A stretch of 64,000 nt of DNA, taken from positions 49,892,723-49,956,722 of the forward strand of contig OX465584.1 of NCBI GenBank assembly GCA_950022655.1, in the 5' to 3' direction. The notes beneath the pieces were generated by a model. The model was not told the DNA's origin and made no database searches. It was given only the letters and a program-made list of their open reading frames with translations. Shown here piece after piece: positions 22,301 to 31,740 of this stretch (position 1 is its first letter; the number at the start of each line of letters is the position of its first letter). The position numbers were made by a program, and so were the translations under genes. The stretch comes from Alentia gelatinosa (taxonomy: Eukaryota; Annelida; Polychaeta; Phyllodocida; Polynoidae).

Positions 22301-23900
22301 AGTTGAAATTTTATTCCTAGCCCTTCTGGGAAAGTCCAAACAATTGGCAGAGTTTGGGTGACTTTAGATGGGGGCGCCACAGAGAAATGACTGATTTTGG
22401 GGGGTTCACCTGTGAAAAGTCAGAGTTTCCAAAATGTTCCCTGTCAACCAGGCCCTGCTTATGTATTTTTCTGTCTTCCTCAATGTGAGACCTATTCAGA
22501 ACAGTTGAAATTATATTCCTAGCCCTTCTGGGAGAGTCCAAACAATTGGCAGAGTTTGGGTGACTTTAGATGATGGCGCCACTGAGAAATGACTGATTTT
22601 GGGGGGTTCACCTTTGAAAAGTCAAAGTTTCAAAAATGTTCCTATTCAACCAGGCCATGCTTATGTATTTAGCTGTCTTCCCCAATGTGAAACCTACTCA
22701 GAACAGTTGAAATTATATTCCTAGCCCTTCTGGGAGAGTCCAAACAATTGGCAGAGTTTGGGTGACTTTAGATGGGGGCGCCACAGAGAAATGACTGATT
22801 TTGGGGGGTTCACCTGCGAAAAGTCAAAGTTTCCAAAGTGTCCCTGTCAAGCAGGCCTTGCTTATGTATTTAGCTGTCTTCCCCAATGTGAGACCTATTC
22901 AGAACAGTTGAAATTTTATTCCTAGCCCTTCTGGGAGAGTCCAAACAATTGGCAGAGTTTGGGTGACTTTAGATGATGGCGCCACTGAGAAAAGACTGAT
23001 TTTGGGGGGTTCACCTGTGAAAAGTCAGAGTTTCAAAAATGTTCCCTGTTAACCAGGCCCTACTTATGTATCTAGCTGTGTTCCCTAATTAAAAACCTAC
23101 TCAGAACAGTTTGAATTTAAGTTCTATGATTTCTTGTGGTTAAATCTACCTGCTGCTACTGTGGTGCCGCCCTGGTGGCAAAAACGGGAACTTGAGAACA
23201 ATAGCGAGTCATAGAGAGATAAGCCAGGAGGCCTGTGTTGCCAGTCCAGGTCATCCAAATCCGTGCTACATGTATAGTCCAAGAAACTTTGATTGCCTGG
23301 CGGACAGTCAGAGAGGTGTACTGGGTGTTCTATTATTAAGAACATGAAGAAGGTAGGACATCACTGCCATTTAACTGCATTTTATCTCAGGAAACTGTAT
23401 ACCATAAATCAGAAAGGTTCAACCTCTATTTATATGAGAAACGGCTGCTGAGCTGAGCTGTACCAATCTATCCAACTTGTCAGCCTAGGGCTCTATGGCC
23501 AGTATGGGGCTGCTCTCTGACCGCTACTCGCTAGACAGGCAGAGCCTCTCAGACCAAACATGTATAGTATATTTACTCTATCCTATAGACAGATCAGTAT
23601 AACTATCAATACTAGTACCTCACAGTGATAATGCACTGATATCCCTCATGAACATCAGTGACCAACTGATTACAGTATGCACTCACTCAGTCAGTGGTGG
23701 AACCCACTCACTGACACTGTCTTGACAGCTCCTTCCAACAATTTTGTATTGTAATTCAAAATCTAACTTACTTGTCCAGTATGTGTAATTTCATCCTCAT
23801 TCTTCTCTTCAGATGCATAGCATCTTGACTGACTTGTAGATACCCGACAAATAGGTAATAGTCGTGAAATAGCTGCTCGGGATCGAATCAACGCAGACAT
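16325..23900 (-). CDS. NDUFS6: NDUFS6, mitochondrial complex I zinc-domain subunit (4 exons)
   Basis: NDUFS6 is an accessory subunit of the NADH dehydrogenase module of mitochondrial complex I. Exons on the minus strand: 23772-23900, 18471-18524, 17065-17184, 16325-16471. All introns are phase 0 GT-AG and the product has 149 residues. Residues 1-30 are a classic mitochondrial presequence, rich in Arg, Ser and Leu (MSALIRSRAAISRLLPICR). EITHTGQ, DYRLARFVGKNK and LGHPRVYINL match the family. In the family, zinc is held by Cys-His-Cys-Cys. Here these positions read Ser86, His94, Cys109 and Ser112 (VFSDGGG and CGYSG), so two ligands are missing. An extra Cys lies at 79. The C-terminus extends about 35 residues past CGYSG, ending in EEVKSEQTNYPV. 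An AATAAA lies 70 bp past the stop. Confidence 0.92.
16524..16805. repeat. 74-bp tandem repeat, four units (NDUFS6 intron 3)
   Basis: The GACAGTG...GGGACTGGTAGTAAAACATGC-type unit recurs with starts near 16531, 16605, 16679 and 16753. A single diverged copy lies far away at 13379-13441, downstream of XRCC4, so the unit also exists outside the array. Confidence 0.85.
18190..18340. repeat. Dispersed repeat shared with 55.5-56.6 kb
   Basis: ATTTTTCATGTGGAATGCAC followed by GCCTCAGAGAGCCTGAGGAA matches the reverse complement of 55634-55680. A third, diverged copy lies at 56480-56560. It lies in NDUFS6 intron 2 or nearby spacer sequence. Confidence 0.6.
19536..20355. mobile_element. GGTTCCACCAA-type MITE interrupted by a second MITE
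   Basis: The ends AATGCTGGTTCCACCAAC and GTTAGTGGAACCAGCACT are flanked by TAA (19533-19535 and 20356-20358). The interior is homologous in reverse orientation to the element at 7236-7491. The 530-bp element at 19680-20209 is inserted within it; without that insert its length is about 282 bp. Confidence 0.88.
19680..20209. mobile_element. 530-bp MITE with triplicated subterminal repeats (copy 2, inverted)
   Basis: The ends GGGGACCAGTCAAAG and CTTTGACTGGTAACC are those of copy 1 (1658-2239) in reverse orientation. Each end has three GTCAAAGTACCACCC-type units. The flanking octamers AAATATAC and AGATCTAC agree at six of eight positions, consistent with an old 8-bp duplication. The homologous site in the 7236 element is empty and reads GTATGCTT. 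Confidence 0.88.
20671..21730 (+). repeat. ~200-bp satellite array A (NDUFS6 intron 1)
   Basis: Units containing CTAGTGCACTTAGGACC, then CTTTATTAAGGCCTAGGGGC, start near 20671, 20851, 21051, 21253 and 21452, with a partial unit near 21640. Units 2 and 4 resemble each other, as do units 3 and 5, so a ~400-bp two-monomer higher-order unit is present. Confidence 0.9.
21731..23110 (-). repeat. ~202-bp satellite array B, seven units, inverted relative to array A
   Basis: CCAAACAATTGGCAGAGTTT starts units at 21731, 21932, 22134, 22336, 22538, 22740 and 22941. Read on the minus strand, the unit is recognisably homologous to array A: AATAATTTCAACTGT against CATAATTCCAACTGT, followed by GTAGG. So A and B are one family meeting in opposite orientation at about 21730. 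Confidence 0.88.
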
Positions 23901-25595
23901 TTCGACCTTGTTGTCTGAGAGTGGTCACTAGGTCGTGATGCCGTTCACAGAGTTCTACTTCATCATGAATATTAGAAACATTGTTATTCATTTAATATAA
24001 ACTCTGTAACTATATAGATTTCGATAATATTGTTATGTCAACTTCACTGGAGGGATATAAAAATTGAAAAAAAGAGAATAAAATTATGATAATTTCGGCG
24101 AACATTTCCTTGACACGGAAGACGTCACTCTTCAAATCGGAGTGAAAAAAGACAGTTGTTTGGATTTTGTAAACGAAGAGTAAGTTGATAAAACTGTTTG
24201 TAGCATTCCTCATTTTTGTTAAATGTCACGTATATTCCAATTCACTTAATCAGATGATAATGAATATTGCGATGTTAACATTAGCATAAAGATGATATCA
24301 GAATCACAAGTGAAATGGACACTGACTAGCTTGATGAGCGATAATATAGCGCTTTGTAATTCACTTAACTGTGGGTCAAAACTCTACTTTGTCTTGATCA
24401 AACCCGAACTTGACAGCTTTTAAAACAGGAAATGATGGTCAGGACCTACCTTAAAAAGTTGTGTTCCAGTTGTAGATCCAGTCAGTAAATAAGAATAAGT
24501 TGGCCCCTCGTATTGTAAATTAAAATACGTAGACATATATAGACAGTGCATTCGGTATTACAATCACTGAAATCATTTGTCATGATAAACCATTTGGTGT
24601 TATCAGTGCACTAGCACTGAAAAGGGGTAAAAGTCCTGGCACCTTCAGGCATTGGGCCCTTGTTGCACGGACTTGAATGACCTGGGTTGGAAACATGGCC
24701 ATGGGGCTGCTGGCCTATATTTTTAAGCCTTGCTATTGCTCTCGACTTCCCGTTTTCGCCACCAGGACGGCAGCACAGTAACTGCACAGTAACCATCAAA
24801 AACTCTTAGAAATGTGCAATAATTTATATTGGCATTCTTGGTCTATACTTGAAAAGACAACTATCAAAAAGGTTTCTGAAGTCTTGGTAGAAAATAACTC
24901 ATTTTGATGACTTTGGTGACCATATCAAATACACTCTATTTTGAGGGCTGCTCTCTCCTAAAGTCCCTAAACTATGTAAATTGTTCGGAAACCCTATCCA
25001 GAGGGGCTAGGGTCATGATCTTAACTGTTTTATTTAAGTTCATACTCGGGGAAGACTAACAGATAGCTTGTTAAGGCTTGGTGGACTGGGAATATTTTCC
25101 GAAAATTTGAGTTTTAATGGGTGACCCCCTGAAAGTAATTTATATCTAAAGGCCTAAAAGGGCACTGTCAGCTAAATTCACACAAACTCTGCCAATTATT
25201 CGGTAACCCCCAGAAAGGCTAGGGCCATAATTCCAACTATTCCCTGTAGGGTTGTACGTGGGAAACAACAACAAATAGCTTGTCAAGGCTTGATGGACTG
25301 AGAATATATTTTAAAACTTAAGGTTTTCATGGGTGACCCCCTGAAAATGATTGATTTCAGAAGGATTTCAGCTAAATTGTCCCAAATTCTGCGATGAAAA
25401 CCCAACATTTAGAAAATATTCCCCATCCAGAAAGCCTTCAAGAACTATTTGTTGGTCCTCCCTAAGTAAGAACCTAGATAGAAGTTCAGATCATGGCACT
25501 AGTCCTGAATAACCTGGTACAGGAGTACATACTGCAGTGACAAATAATAAATTACAGATTATGATTAACTTGTGTTTTTTATTCTAATAATTGTC
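23901..25595. other. NDUFS6/MED18 divergent intergenic spacer
   Basis: This 1.7-kb spacer between two divergent start codons must hold both promoters. I see no TATA/CCAAT pair that I trust. Contents: satellite relics (24940-25440), a 50-bp stretch near 24730-24780 that matches 23160-23210 in reverse orientation, and a 36-bp partial duplicate of MED18 exon 1 at 25505-25540. Confidence 0.5.
24940..25440 (+). repeat. Diverged copies of the ~200-bp satellite upstream of MED18
   Basis: AAACTCTGCCAATTATTCGG, GGCTAGGGCCATAATTCCAA and CTTGTCAAGGCTTGATGGAC align with arrays A and B (the latter on its minus strand). There are about two and a half degraded units in the NDUFS6/MED18 spacer. Confidence 0.7.
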
Positions 25596-28500
25596 ATGGC
25601 AGGCAGTATGGTGGACATTACGTCGTCGGCGATCCGGAACAACCTGGTACCCTTACAGGAGTACGTGCTGCAGGGCAGTATCATGGAGAGTCACCGCGAC
25701 ACGCTGCTCAGTCGCCTCATCGGGCTGTGCGACACCAACGAGACGGGCCCCACGCACTTCCAGGACCACGAGCTCGTCTTCAGACTAAGTACAAACACCC
25801 ACCCAGTACAGTAAAACCCCGCTTAACGGGACACCCTCCATTCCGAGCCAAGTGACCCCTTAAGCGGGGTTTTCATATTTATACTGGTTACATAGTGCTG
25901 AAATTCCTATTACATGTATTCCTATAGTATAAGTATAAAGAAACAATGATTATTATATGGAAGCTTTATTAACTAGATATGTAATGATAAATAATAATAA
26001 CCAATTACATCTAGGAAATAGAAAAGGTCACCTTAATACTAATTGCTTGTACATGTACAGTGTAAGCGTCGTGTTCCCTGAAGCGGGGTTAAAATAAACT
26101 CTTAATATAGGAAAACAATTCCGTTCCAAGCAAATTGTCCCCTCAAGCTGGGTGTCCCCTTATGCCGGGTGTCCCGGAAATGGGGTTTTACTGTAGTTAA
26201 AAGACCAATGCGCGTGTTACCGTGCACATGCACAGACTGGGTCCGCGAATTTTTTTTTTTTGCAATTTCTCAGTCCCATGTCTATATAAAGCAAATTAGA
26301 AAGTTTTCATTCGTTCTGACTATTCGTTCTTTTAATTCAGATCAAATTGCACACTGACTGGCTCCGCAATAAGGATATAGTTTTGATTTATAATCAGAAG
26401 TGAAAGAAATTTCATAGAATTTATTAATTGATTATTGATTGATTATTTGCTGTAATTATTTTCGAATAATGTTGAAGTGAGGACAATGAAATGTACTGTT
26501 ATTAAGAAAATTGATAAAGACAAGCTGGAATTTCTGTTGTGTGAGAAAGTTTCAATACACGTCTGGCTTCCCCCTCCGGCCTCCCCAAATCCAAGGCAAA
26601 TAATTTCGCAATTGGCTCAGCTTGTTGGATGAAGCCTCATAAATATCAGTCAAGACGACACTGCTATCTAATTGTGTTGACTTTAGAAAGTATGCTGATA
26701 AAAATCTCTTGTAACCGTTTTCTCCGCAGAGTTTGTGGTTATAAAAAAAAAATTTGACTTTAGAAAGTACTTTACGTTTCTTGTTTCTCAACTAGAGGGG
26801 AACCCGGGAGTGACGCCGATGGCCTTCCATGTTCGCAGAGCCCTGGACCACCCCGAGGACCCCTGGTGAGTGAAAGACGAACTATTCCTTTAGATTTGTT
26901 TGTAAATAAGGCACAACCCAAGACAGTCAAATAAATTGGAAATACCGGATGGTATTTATTTGCTTATTTTAGATAACAACGTTTCGGATTATTGTAAATC
27001 CTTCATCAGGTTACAATATTCCTTTAGATTTTGTGTAGAAGAACATCTTTTAGATTTTACCTAGGATGAGGCTGAGTCTCTCTGAACTCAACAGGTTAAG
27101 CAGCAACAAAGAAATTTGTGGTATTTTCGAAATGTCACCCCTTTAGTAGTGTAGTACCATGTGACCCTATGTGACGCATTAGAACATTGCTTCCAAAATA
27201 GATAGGTATGTTATAATGATATTGAAGGTTTTGTTTTCTCTGTAGGTCTGCACTTACCTTATTTTTAAGACTTGGTTCTATGCACTCTAGCTAGTGATCT
27301 ATGGAAAGATCTTGCAAAACTGATTGATTTTGCTTTTTGAATGAAGTCTTTTTGCCAATTTAAAGCAAAGTTATGGCCATTCCAAGACCTGGAATTCAGC
27401 CTATCGTTCTGCCACAATTAACCATAGTTAAGAGTTTAATTGTGATCCATATTTTGTGATCCACCAAGCTGGTATCAAGAGTCATTCAATTACTTAAAAT
27501 GCCTATTTTTCATGAACTATTGAAGCTAGAAATATGATTTTAAAAGTGGATTGAAGGTCATCACAAGGCGGATGTGACCATGCATGAGATGACCTTTTCG
27601 AAGGTCAAGGTCATTTTAAGGTCAAAGCTCAATGTTGGTATATTGTATATGTGAGGATGTTGGGGCTGCTTATAAAACATAGTGGGCCATGTCTAAATGG
27701 AAATGTTAAGGCATATTCTATACCATTTTTAACCATAGAACATGTGCAAACTAGTTATTTTTATGAGCAACTTGATCTTCATACCATAAAATACTTCTAA
27801 AGTTGGGCTTTAATTTCACTTGACCAAACCCTTACTTTTTTCTCAACCAATCATTGATAACTTATATGCATGTGATATATCTAATCAAGCCCGTTAATAT
27901 GACACCCTAATTGTCTTGATATTCCAATAAATAGCTTGAGAATCGACTTTTGGTGAGGTAAAGAGTGTCCCTCAAAGGGTTAATCACACCATGAGCGGCA
28001 GAGCCGCGAACGGGAGTTATGTAAGTGCCTACTGAAGGCACCTTCATTATGTAGGTAAGAATTAATAAGAATGACAGTAAGAATGACAGTTTCGTCTCTG
28101 CAGGCAACTTCGTGGATGAGAACTTATATTGAGTTTTATCTCTGCAGGCACCTTCGTTACGTGGGTGAGAACTAATATTGAATTTTGTCTCTGCAGGCAC
28201 CTTCGTTACGTGGGTGAGAATTGATATTGACAGTTTTATCTCTGCAGGCACCTTCGTTACGTGGGCGAGCCTGACGTGGTGGACAAGAGCCGACTGACGT
28301 TAGTACGTACTTGTATTGACGTCGGCACGTCAGACAACGTGGTCACCTTCCTCCAGGAGATGGGCTTCCGACTCGACTACGAGTTTGTCATGCAGGGCTA
28401 CCTCCTCCGTAAAGGTCGCATGAAGGTCACTCTCTCCAGAGTCTTCAGGGTCAGTCCCACTGAATCCCAGATTCTTACTTCTATCTTTCACTGGCTTGTA

Positions 28501-30142
28501 AATATCTCATCAAATGCTGTGTAGTTAACCGAGGCTTCTAGAGGCAAGGATGTAGACTTTAGTATTTACTAGTAAGTACATGTAACTCGATTGAGGATTT
28601 TTCGGGTTTTATAAACGTAAAAAAATTTATCTACAGGTTAGAAAATTTTCTGACTAGTTTGATTGCTTAATTCCTTTGAAGTATTCGTCGAAGAAATATT
28701 TTTGTTCTTTTCTTTAAGATCTCTTGTTAATGTTTGGCTATGATTGTGGAGAATTGGTGAAAGAGATGTTGATATTGTAGCTACCTATTGAAAAAATATC
28801 ATACATTTGTATTTCAGATGCAGAATCCAGGAAGCCCAGAGCACCTGGAACCGCTGTCACTCTCCTACTTGGTGGAACTTTCTGTGGTCGCCACACAGGG
28901 TCAAGACAAGATCCAAGAGGACATGAAGAACTTTGCCGAACAGCTCAAACCGTATCCTTATAACATATAGAACTGCCCATAGTCAGTTCCTAGACCCTGA
29001 AAGTAAACTAGACACTTCAGTCAGCTCAAACCGTATCCTTATAACATACAGAACCGCCCGTAGTGAGTTCCGAGACCCTGAAAGTAAACTAGAGACTTCA
29101 GTCAGCTCAAACCGTATCCTTATAACATATAGAACCGCCCGTAGTGAGTTCCGAGACCCTGAAAGTAAACTAGAGACTTCAGTCAGCTCAAACCGTATCC
29201 TTATAACATATAGAACCGCCCGTAGTCAGTTCCGAGACCCTGAAAGTAAACTAGAGACTTCAGTCAGCTCAAACCGTATCCTTATAACATATAGAACCGC
29301 CCGTAGTGTGTTCCGAGACCCTGAAAGTAAACTAGAGACTTCAGTCAGCTCAAACCGTATCTTTATAACATATAGAACCGCCCGTAGTGAGTTCCGAGAC
29401 CCTGAAAGTAAACTAGAGACTTCAGTCAGCTCAAACCATTTACTTATAACACAGAGAAGCACCCAAAGTTAGTTCTAAGACACGTCACTAAACTAGACAC
29501 TTCAGTCAGCTCAAACCTTTTACTTATAACACATAGAACAATATTGTCTTGTAAACTAGACACTTCAGTCAGCTCAAACTGTATCCTTATAACACATAGA
29601 ACTGCTCATAGTTAGTTCTAAGACACATCAGTAAATTAGATACTTCAGTCAGCTCAAACCTTTTACCTATAACACTGAGAACCGCCCGTAGTTAGTTCTT
29701 AGACCCGTTAGTAAACTAGACACTTCAGTCGGCTCAAATCATATCCTTATAACACATAGAACCGCCCATAGTTAGTTCCAAAGCACGTCAGTAAACTAGA
29801 CACTTCAGTCAGCTCAAACCTTTTACATATAACACAGAGAACTGCCCAGAGTCAGTTCTAAGACATGTCAGTAAACTTGAAACTTCAGTCAGCTCAATCT
29901 ATATACATATAGATCATACCATGTCTATGTGGTGTGGGAAGTAGAAGAACTCTCACCTAGGTAAATGTGTAGAGATTTCTACTTGAATGCATCTTATTGA
30001 TTCGATCACCACCCAACCAAAGTAAGTCTAATAGAACACACGGACATTAAACTCCCCAAACAAATGAACCTTTACTTAACTCTTACACAGCCTCGTGATC
30101 TTAGAGAAAGTCGACCAGAGAAGGCTTCAGCAAAATTCATGA
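25596..30142 (+). CDS. MED18: MED18, Mediator head-module subunit (5 exons)
   Basis: MED18 is a nuclear subunit of the Mediator head module that bridges activators and RNA polymerase II. Exons: 25596-25788, 26796-26865, 28248-28449, 28818-28951, 30091-30142. Phases match throughout. The product has 212 residues from the ATG at 25608, or 216 from 25596; human MED18 has 208. Family landmarks in order: LQEYVLQGSIMESH, DHELVFRLKGNPG, ALDHPEDPWHLRYVGEP, TSDNVVTFLQEMGFRLDYEF, LRKGRMKVTLSRVFR, LSLSYLVELSVVA, MKNFAEQLKPLV and the end LEKVDQRRLQQNS. An AG acceptor-like site at 25601-25602 suggests an upstream non-coding exon; if used, Met at 25608 is the start. Introns 2 and 4 contain arrays derived from the adjacent exon ends. 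Confidence 0.94.
25809..26193. mobile_element. 385-bp Tc1/mariner (Tigger-like) MITE, MED18 intron 1
   Basis: The inverted ends CAGTAAAACCCCGCTTAA and GGGGTTTTACTG are flanked by TA duplications (25807-25808 and 26194-26195). The interior repeats CCCCTTAAGCGGGG motifs and has no ORF. It inserted only 20 bp downstream of the MED18 exon-1 donor. Relatives lie at 30949 and 31741-32200. Confidence 0.9.
26979..27010 (-). other. Hammerhead-ribozyme-like core, probable retroelement relic (MED18 intron 2)
   Basis: On the minus strand, CCTGATGAAGGAT...ATCCGAAACGTT contains the exact CUGAUGA box, a GGAT/ATCC stem II and the GAAAC box. Minimal hammerheads of this layout are known from Penelope-like elements. 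I cannot fold a convincing stem III or a full stem I, so activity is doubtful. Confidence 0.4.
28037..28270 (+). repeat. 44-51-bp tandem array copying the MED18 exon-3 acceptor
   Basis: Four units read TCTCTGCAG|GCAMCTTCGT..., with exon-like starts at 28104, 28148, 28197 and 28248 (the real exon). A fifth, degraded unit lies at 28037. Each decoy exon start, if spliced in the MED18 frame, reaches a stop within nine codons (TGA, TAA, TGA). Confidence 0.92.
28941..29905 (+). repeat. 81-bp tandem array copying the MED18 exon-4 end and splice donor, 13 units
   Basis: Units start with CAGCTCAAACC (the last coding bases of exon 4) followed by the donor GTATCC. Starts: 28941 (real), 29022, 29103, 29184, 29265, 29346, 29427, 29507, 29570, 29650, 29730, 29810, 29890. 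The first six keep GTATCC/GTATCT, as does the unit at 29570; the others have lost it. Units near the exon are most alike and those further away are diverged and 80 bp long. Reading past the first donor in the MED18 frame meets TAG at 28968-28970. Confidence 0.94.
29915..30022 (+). mobile_element. SINE body fragment (MED18 intron 4)
   Basis: CCATGTCTATGTGGTGTGG through GATTCGATCACCACCC is the same body as the tRNA-headed SINE at 56779-57106. The tRNA head and tail are missing. Confidence 0.7.
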
Positions 30143-30209
30143 AGACACATGGCTATCAAACCGCTCAGACTGGACTCGGTCGTCGTAGTCCTTGGTGTAT
30201 AGTCACATA

Positions 30210-30376
30210 ATGGCCATCCATAAAGTATGTACGCAAAATTTCAGAAATATTTGACGATCCACCCCTCTTCTAATTTTGTACGCAATAGAACAAAGAAGGA
30301 GCATACGCAAAATTTCCGGCACTTTTTACCCCACCCCCACCCCACGTCAGTGTGTACATACCTTATGGATGGCCCC
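30210..30376. mobile_element. 167-bp MITE with GGGGCCATCC-type ends
   Basis: Homologous to 10831-10994. The left end has mutated (ATGGCCATCC); the right end is GGATGGCCCC. ATA flanks both sides (30207-30209 and 30377-30379). It sits just downstream of the MED18 stop, within the 3' UTR. Confidence 0.8.
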
Positions 30377-30717
30377 ATACAGGTACCGTCATCACCCTGC
30401 CATCAACCCCTCCTACCGGCAGTTACCTGCGAGCATAACGAGAGGGACCCACATGGCAGTGACATTCCGCTGTCACACTGAACATGTGAGGAGATCTTAG
30501 ACGAAACGAGGACGGATTCCTACCTGTTAATGATTGCCATATCATAGTGGCCTCATATAAAACTCACCCATTTCTCCTTCATGTCAATCTATTCATATAT
30601 CATACTCCATATATGTGTGTCATATAGTAAGTTGTTTAATGTATGTATGCTATGCTAGCTGTTAGAGGCTGACTGTATGAATGGTTTTACATCTTATCAT
30701 GCAAGATGAATTCTGAA

Positions 30718-30723
30718 AATAAA
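30718..30723 (+). terminator. MED18: MED18 polyadenylation signal
   Basis: AATAAA about 576 bases after the MED18 stop, in an AT-rich 3' UTR. Nearest good match downstream of the stop. Confidence 0.5.
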
Positions 30724-30838
30724 TTATATGTATAATTAAAACATCATGAGTTTTATTTCATTCGGAGGGGAGAGACATTTTCTATCCGTGACATCTTTAT
30801 AGTGATTTGTAAGATGCTAAGTTTTATTATTCACCTAA

Positions 30839-31206
30839 GGCCACTCAAAAAAAAAACTTGTTTCTCATCACCAAGCCATGAAAAATATGACGAGAGCGCT
30901 TTTTTTTTTTTTTTTTTTTTTTTTGCTATATCAAAGAGGGCAGACATACAGTAAAACCCCGCATAAGCGGCCACCCTCCGATCCAGGCCAAAGTGGCTGC
31001 TTACGCGGGGTGTCTACTTACGCGGGGTTTCCAGATTTTTACTGGCTCTATATTTGATGCATCCCTGACATCAGGAGCTTTAATTTGATACTAAATACAC
31101 ATACCTTTCATAATTTTTATCAAGGTTCATCTATTTAAAAAAAAAAAAAAATCGTTTTTTCTGATGCGCGCGGTGATGAGAAACAAGTTGTTTTTTTTGA
31201 GTGGCC
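30839..31206. mobile_element. MITE with GGCCACTCAAAA ends, containing a nested Tigger-like piece
   Basis: The inverted ends GGCCACTCAAAAAAAAAACT and TTTTTTTTGAGTGGCC extend through a TTGTTTCTCATCACC segment. TAA duplications lie at 30836-30838 and 31207-31209. From 30949 the interior is CAGTAAAACCCCGCATAAGC, the left end of the Tc1/mariner MITE, so one element is nested in the other. Confidence 0.8.
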
Positions 31207-31512
31207 TAATACAAAGTCCATAGAAAACACACAATAGTACCCAGTAATCTTCCACTGATTCCGTCTACACAGGGATGCAAGTTCGCCGACAATTGACGGA
31301 AATCAGAAATTTCTGCATCTTGAAATATGATCATTAACAAAGTATGGAAATCATAAAATAAAACTAAATTCCAAGAAGTTCAGATAATTCTGGCAGCAGG
31401 CTCTCACCAACGGCGTATAAACCTCCATAGGCCGATAAATTTGTCAGTACTTTGGCGGCAGTTAAACGCACCAAGGGCCGTTGACACTGCCGTCAGAGTT
31501 CCGAAAATTGCC

Positions 31513-31544
31513 GGGGGGGGGGGGGGTGGCGCCCCCCCCCCCCC
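31513..31544. repeat. G14/C13 hairpin
   Basis: A run of 14 G, the spacer TGGCG, then a run of 13 C. The two runs can pair completely. Confidence 0.9.
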
Positions 31545-31740
31545 GAATACGCTCCAGTTTTTTGGGGGTTCTTTTTTCCGACTTTTTCATCAGTCCCGAT
31601 TTTCATCCCTGTCTACAGAAATAGACATGCACAGAGTCAACAGACAAGAAACAACACAGTAACACATAACTGCCAATAGCGGCAAATGGCACAATTGGTA
31701 CAATAAGGGTTCAGCCATTGATGGTGGTTCGACTCAACTA

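Noticed and set aside
28933..29472. 179-codon repetitive ORF (27-residue repeats) after MED18 exon 4
   Set aside because: It is an open frame only because 81 is divisible by three. It is out of frame with MED18 and consists of intronic array units.
28941..29905. CRISPR-like array
   Set aside because: The whole unit is repeated without unique spacers, and the host is eukaryotic with introns; it is a minisatellite.
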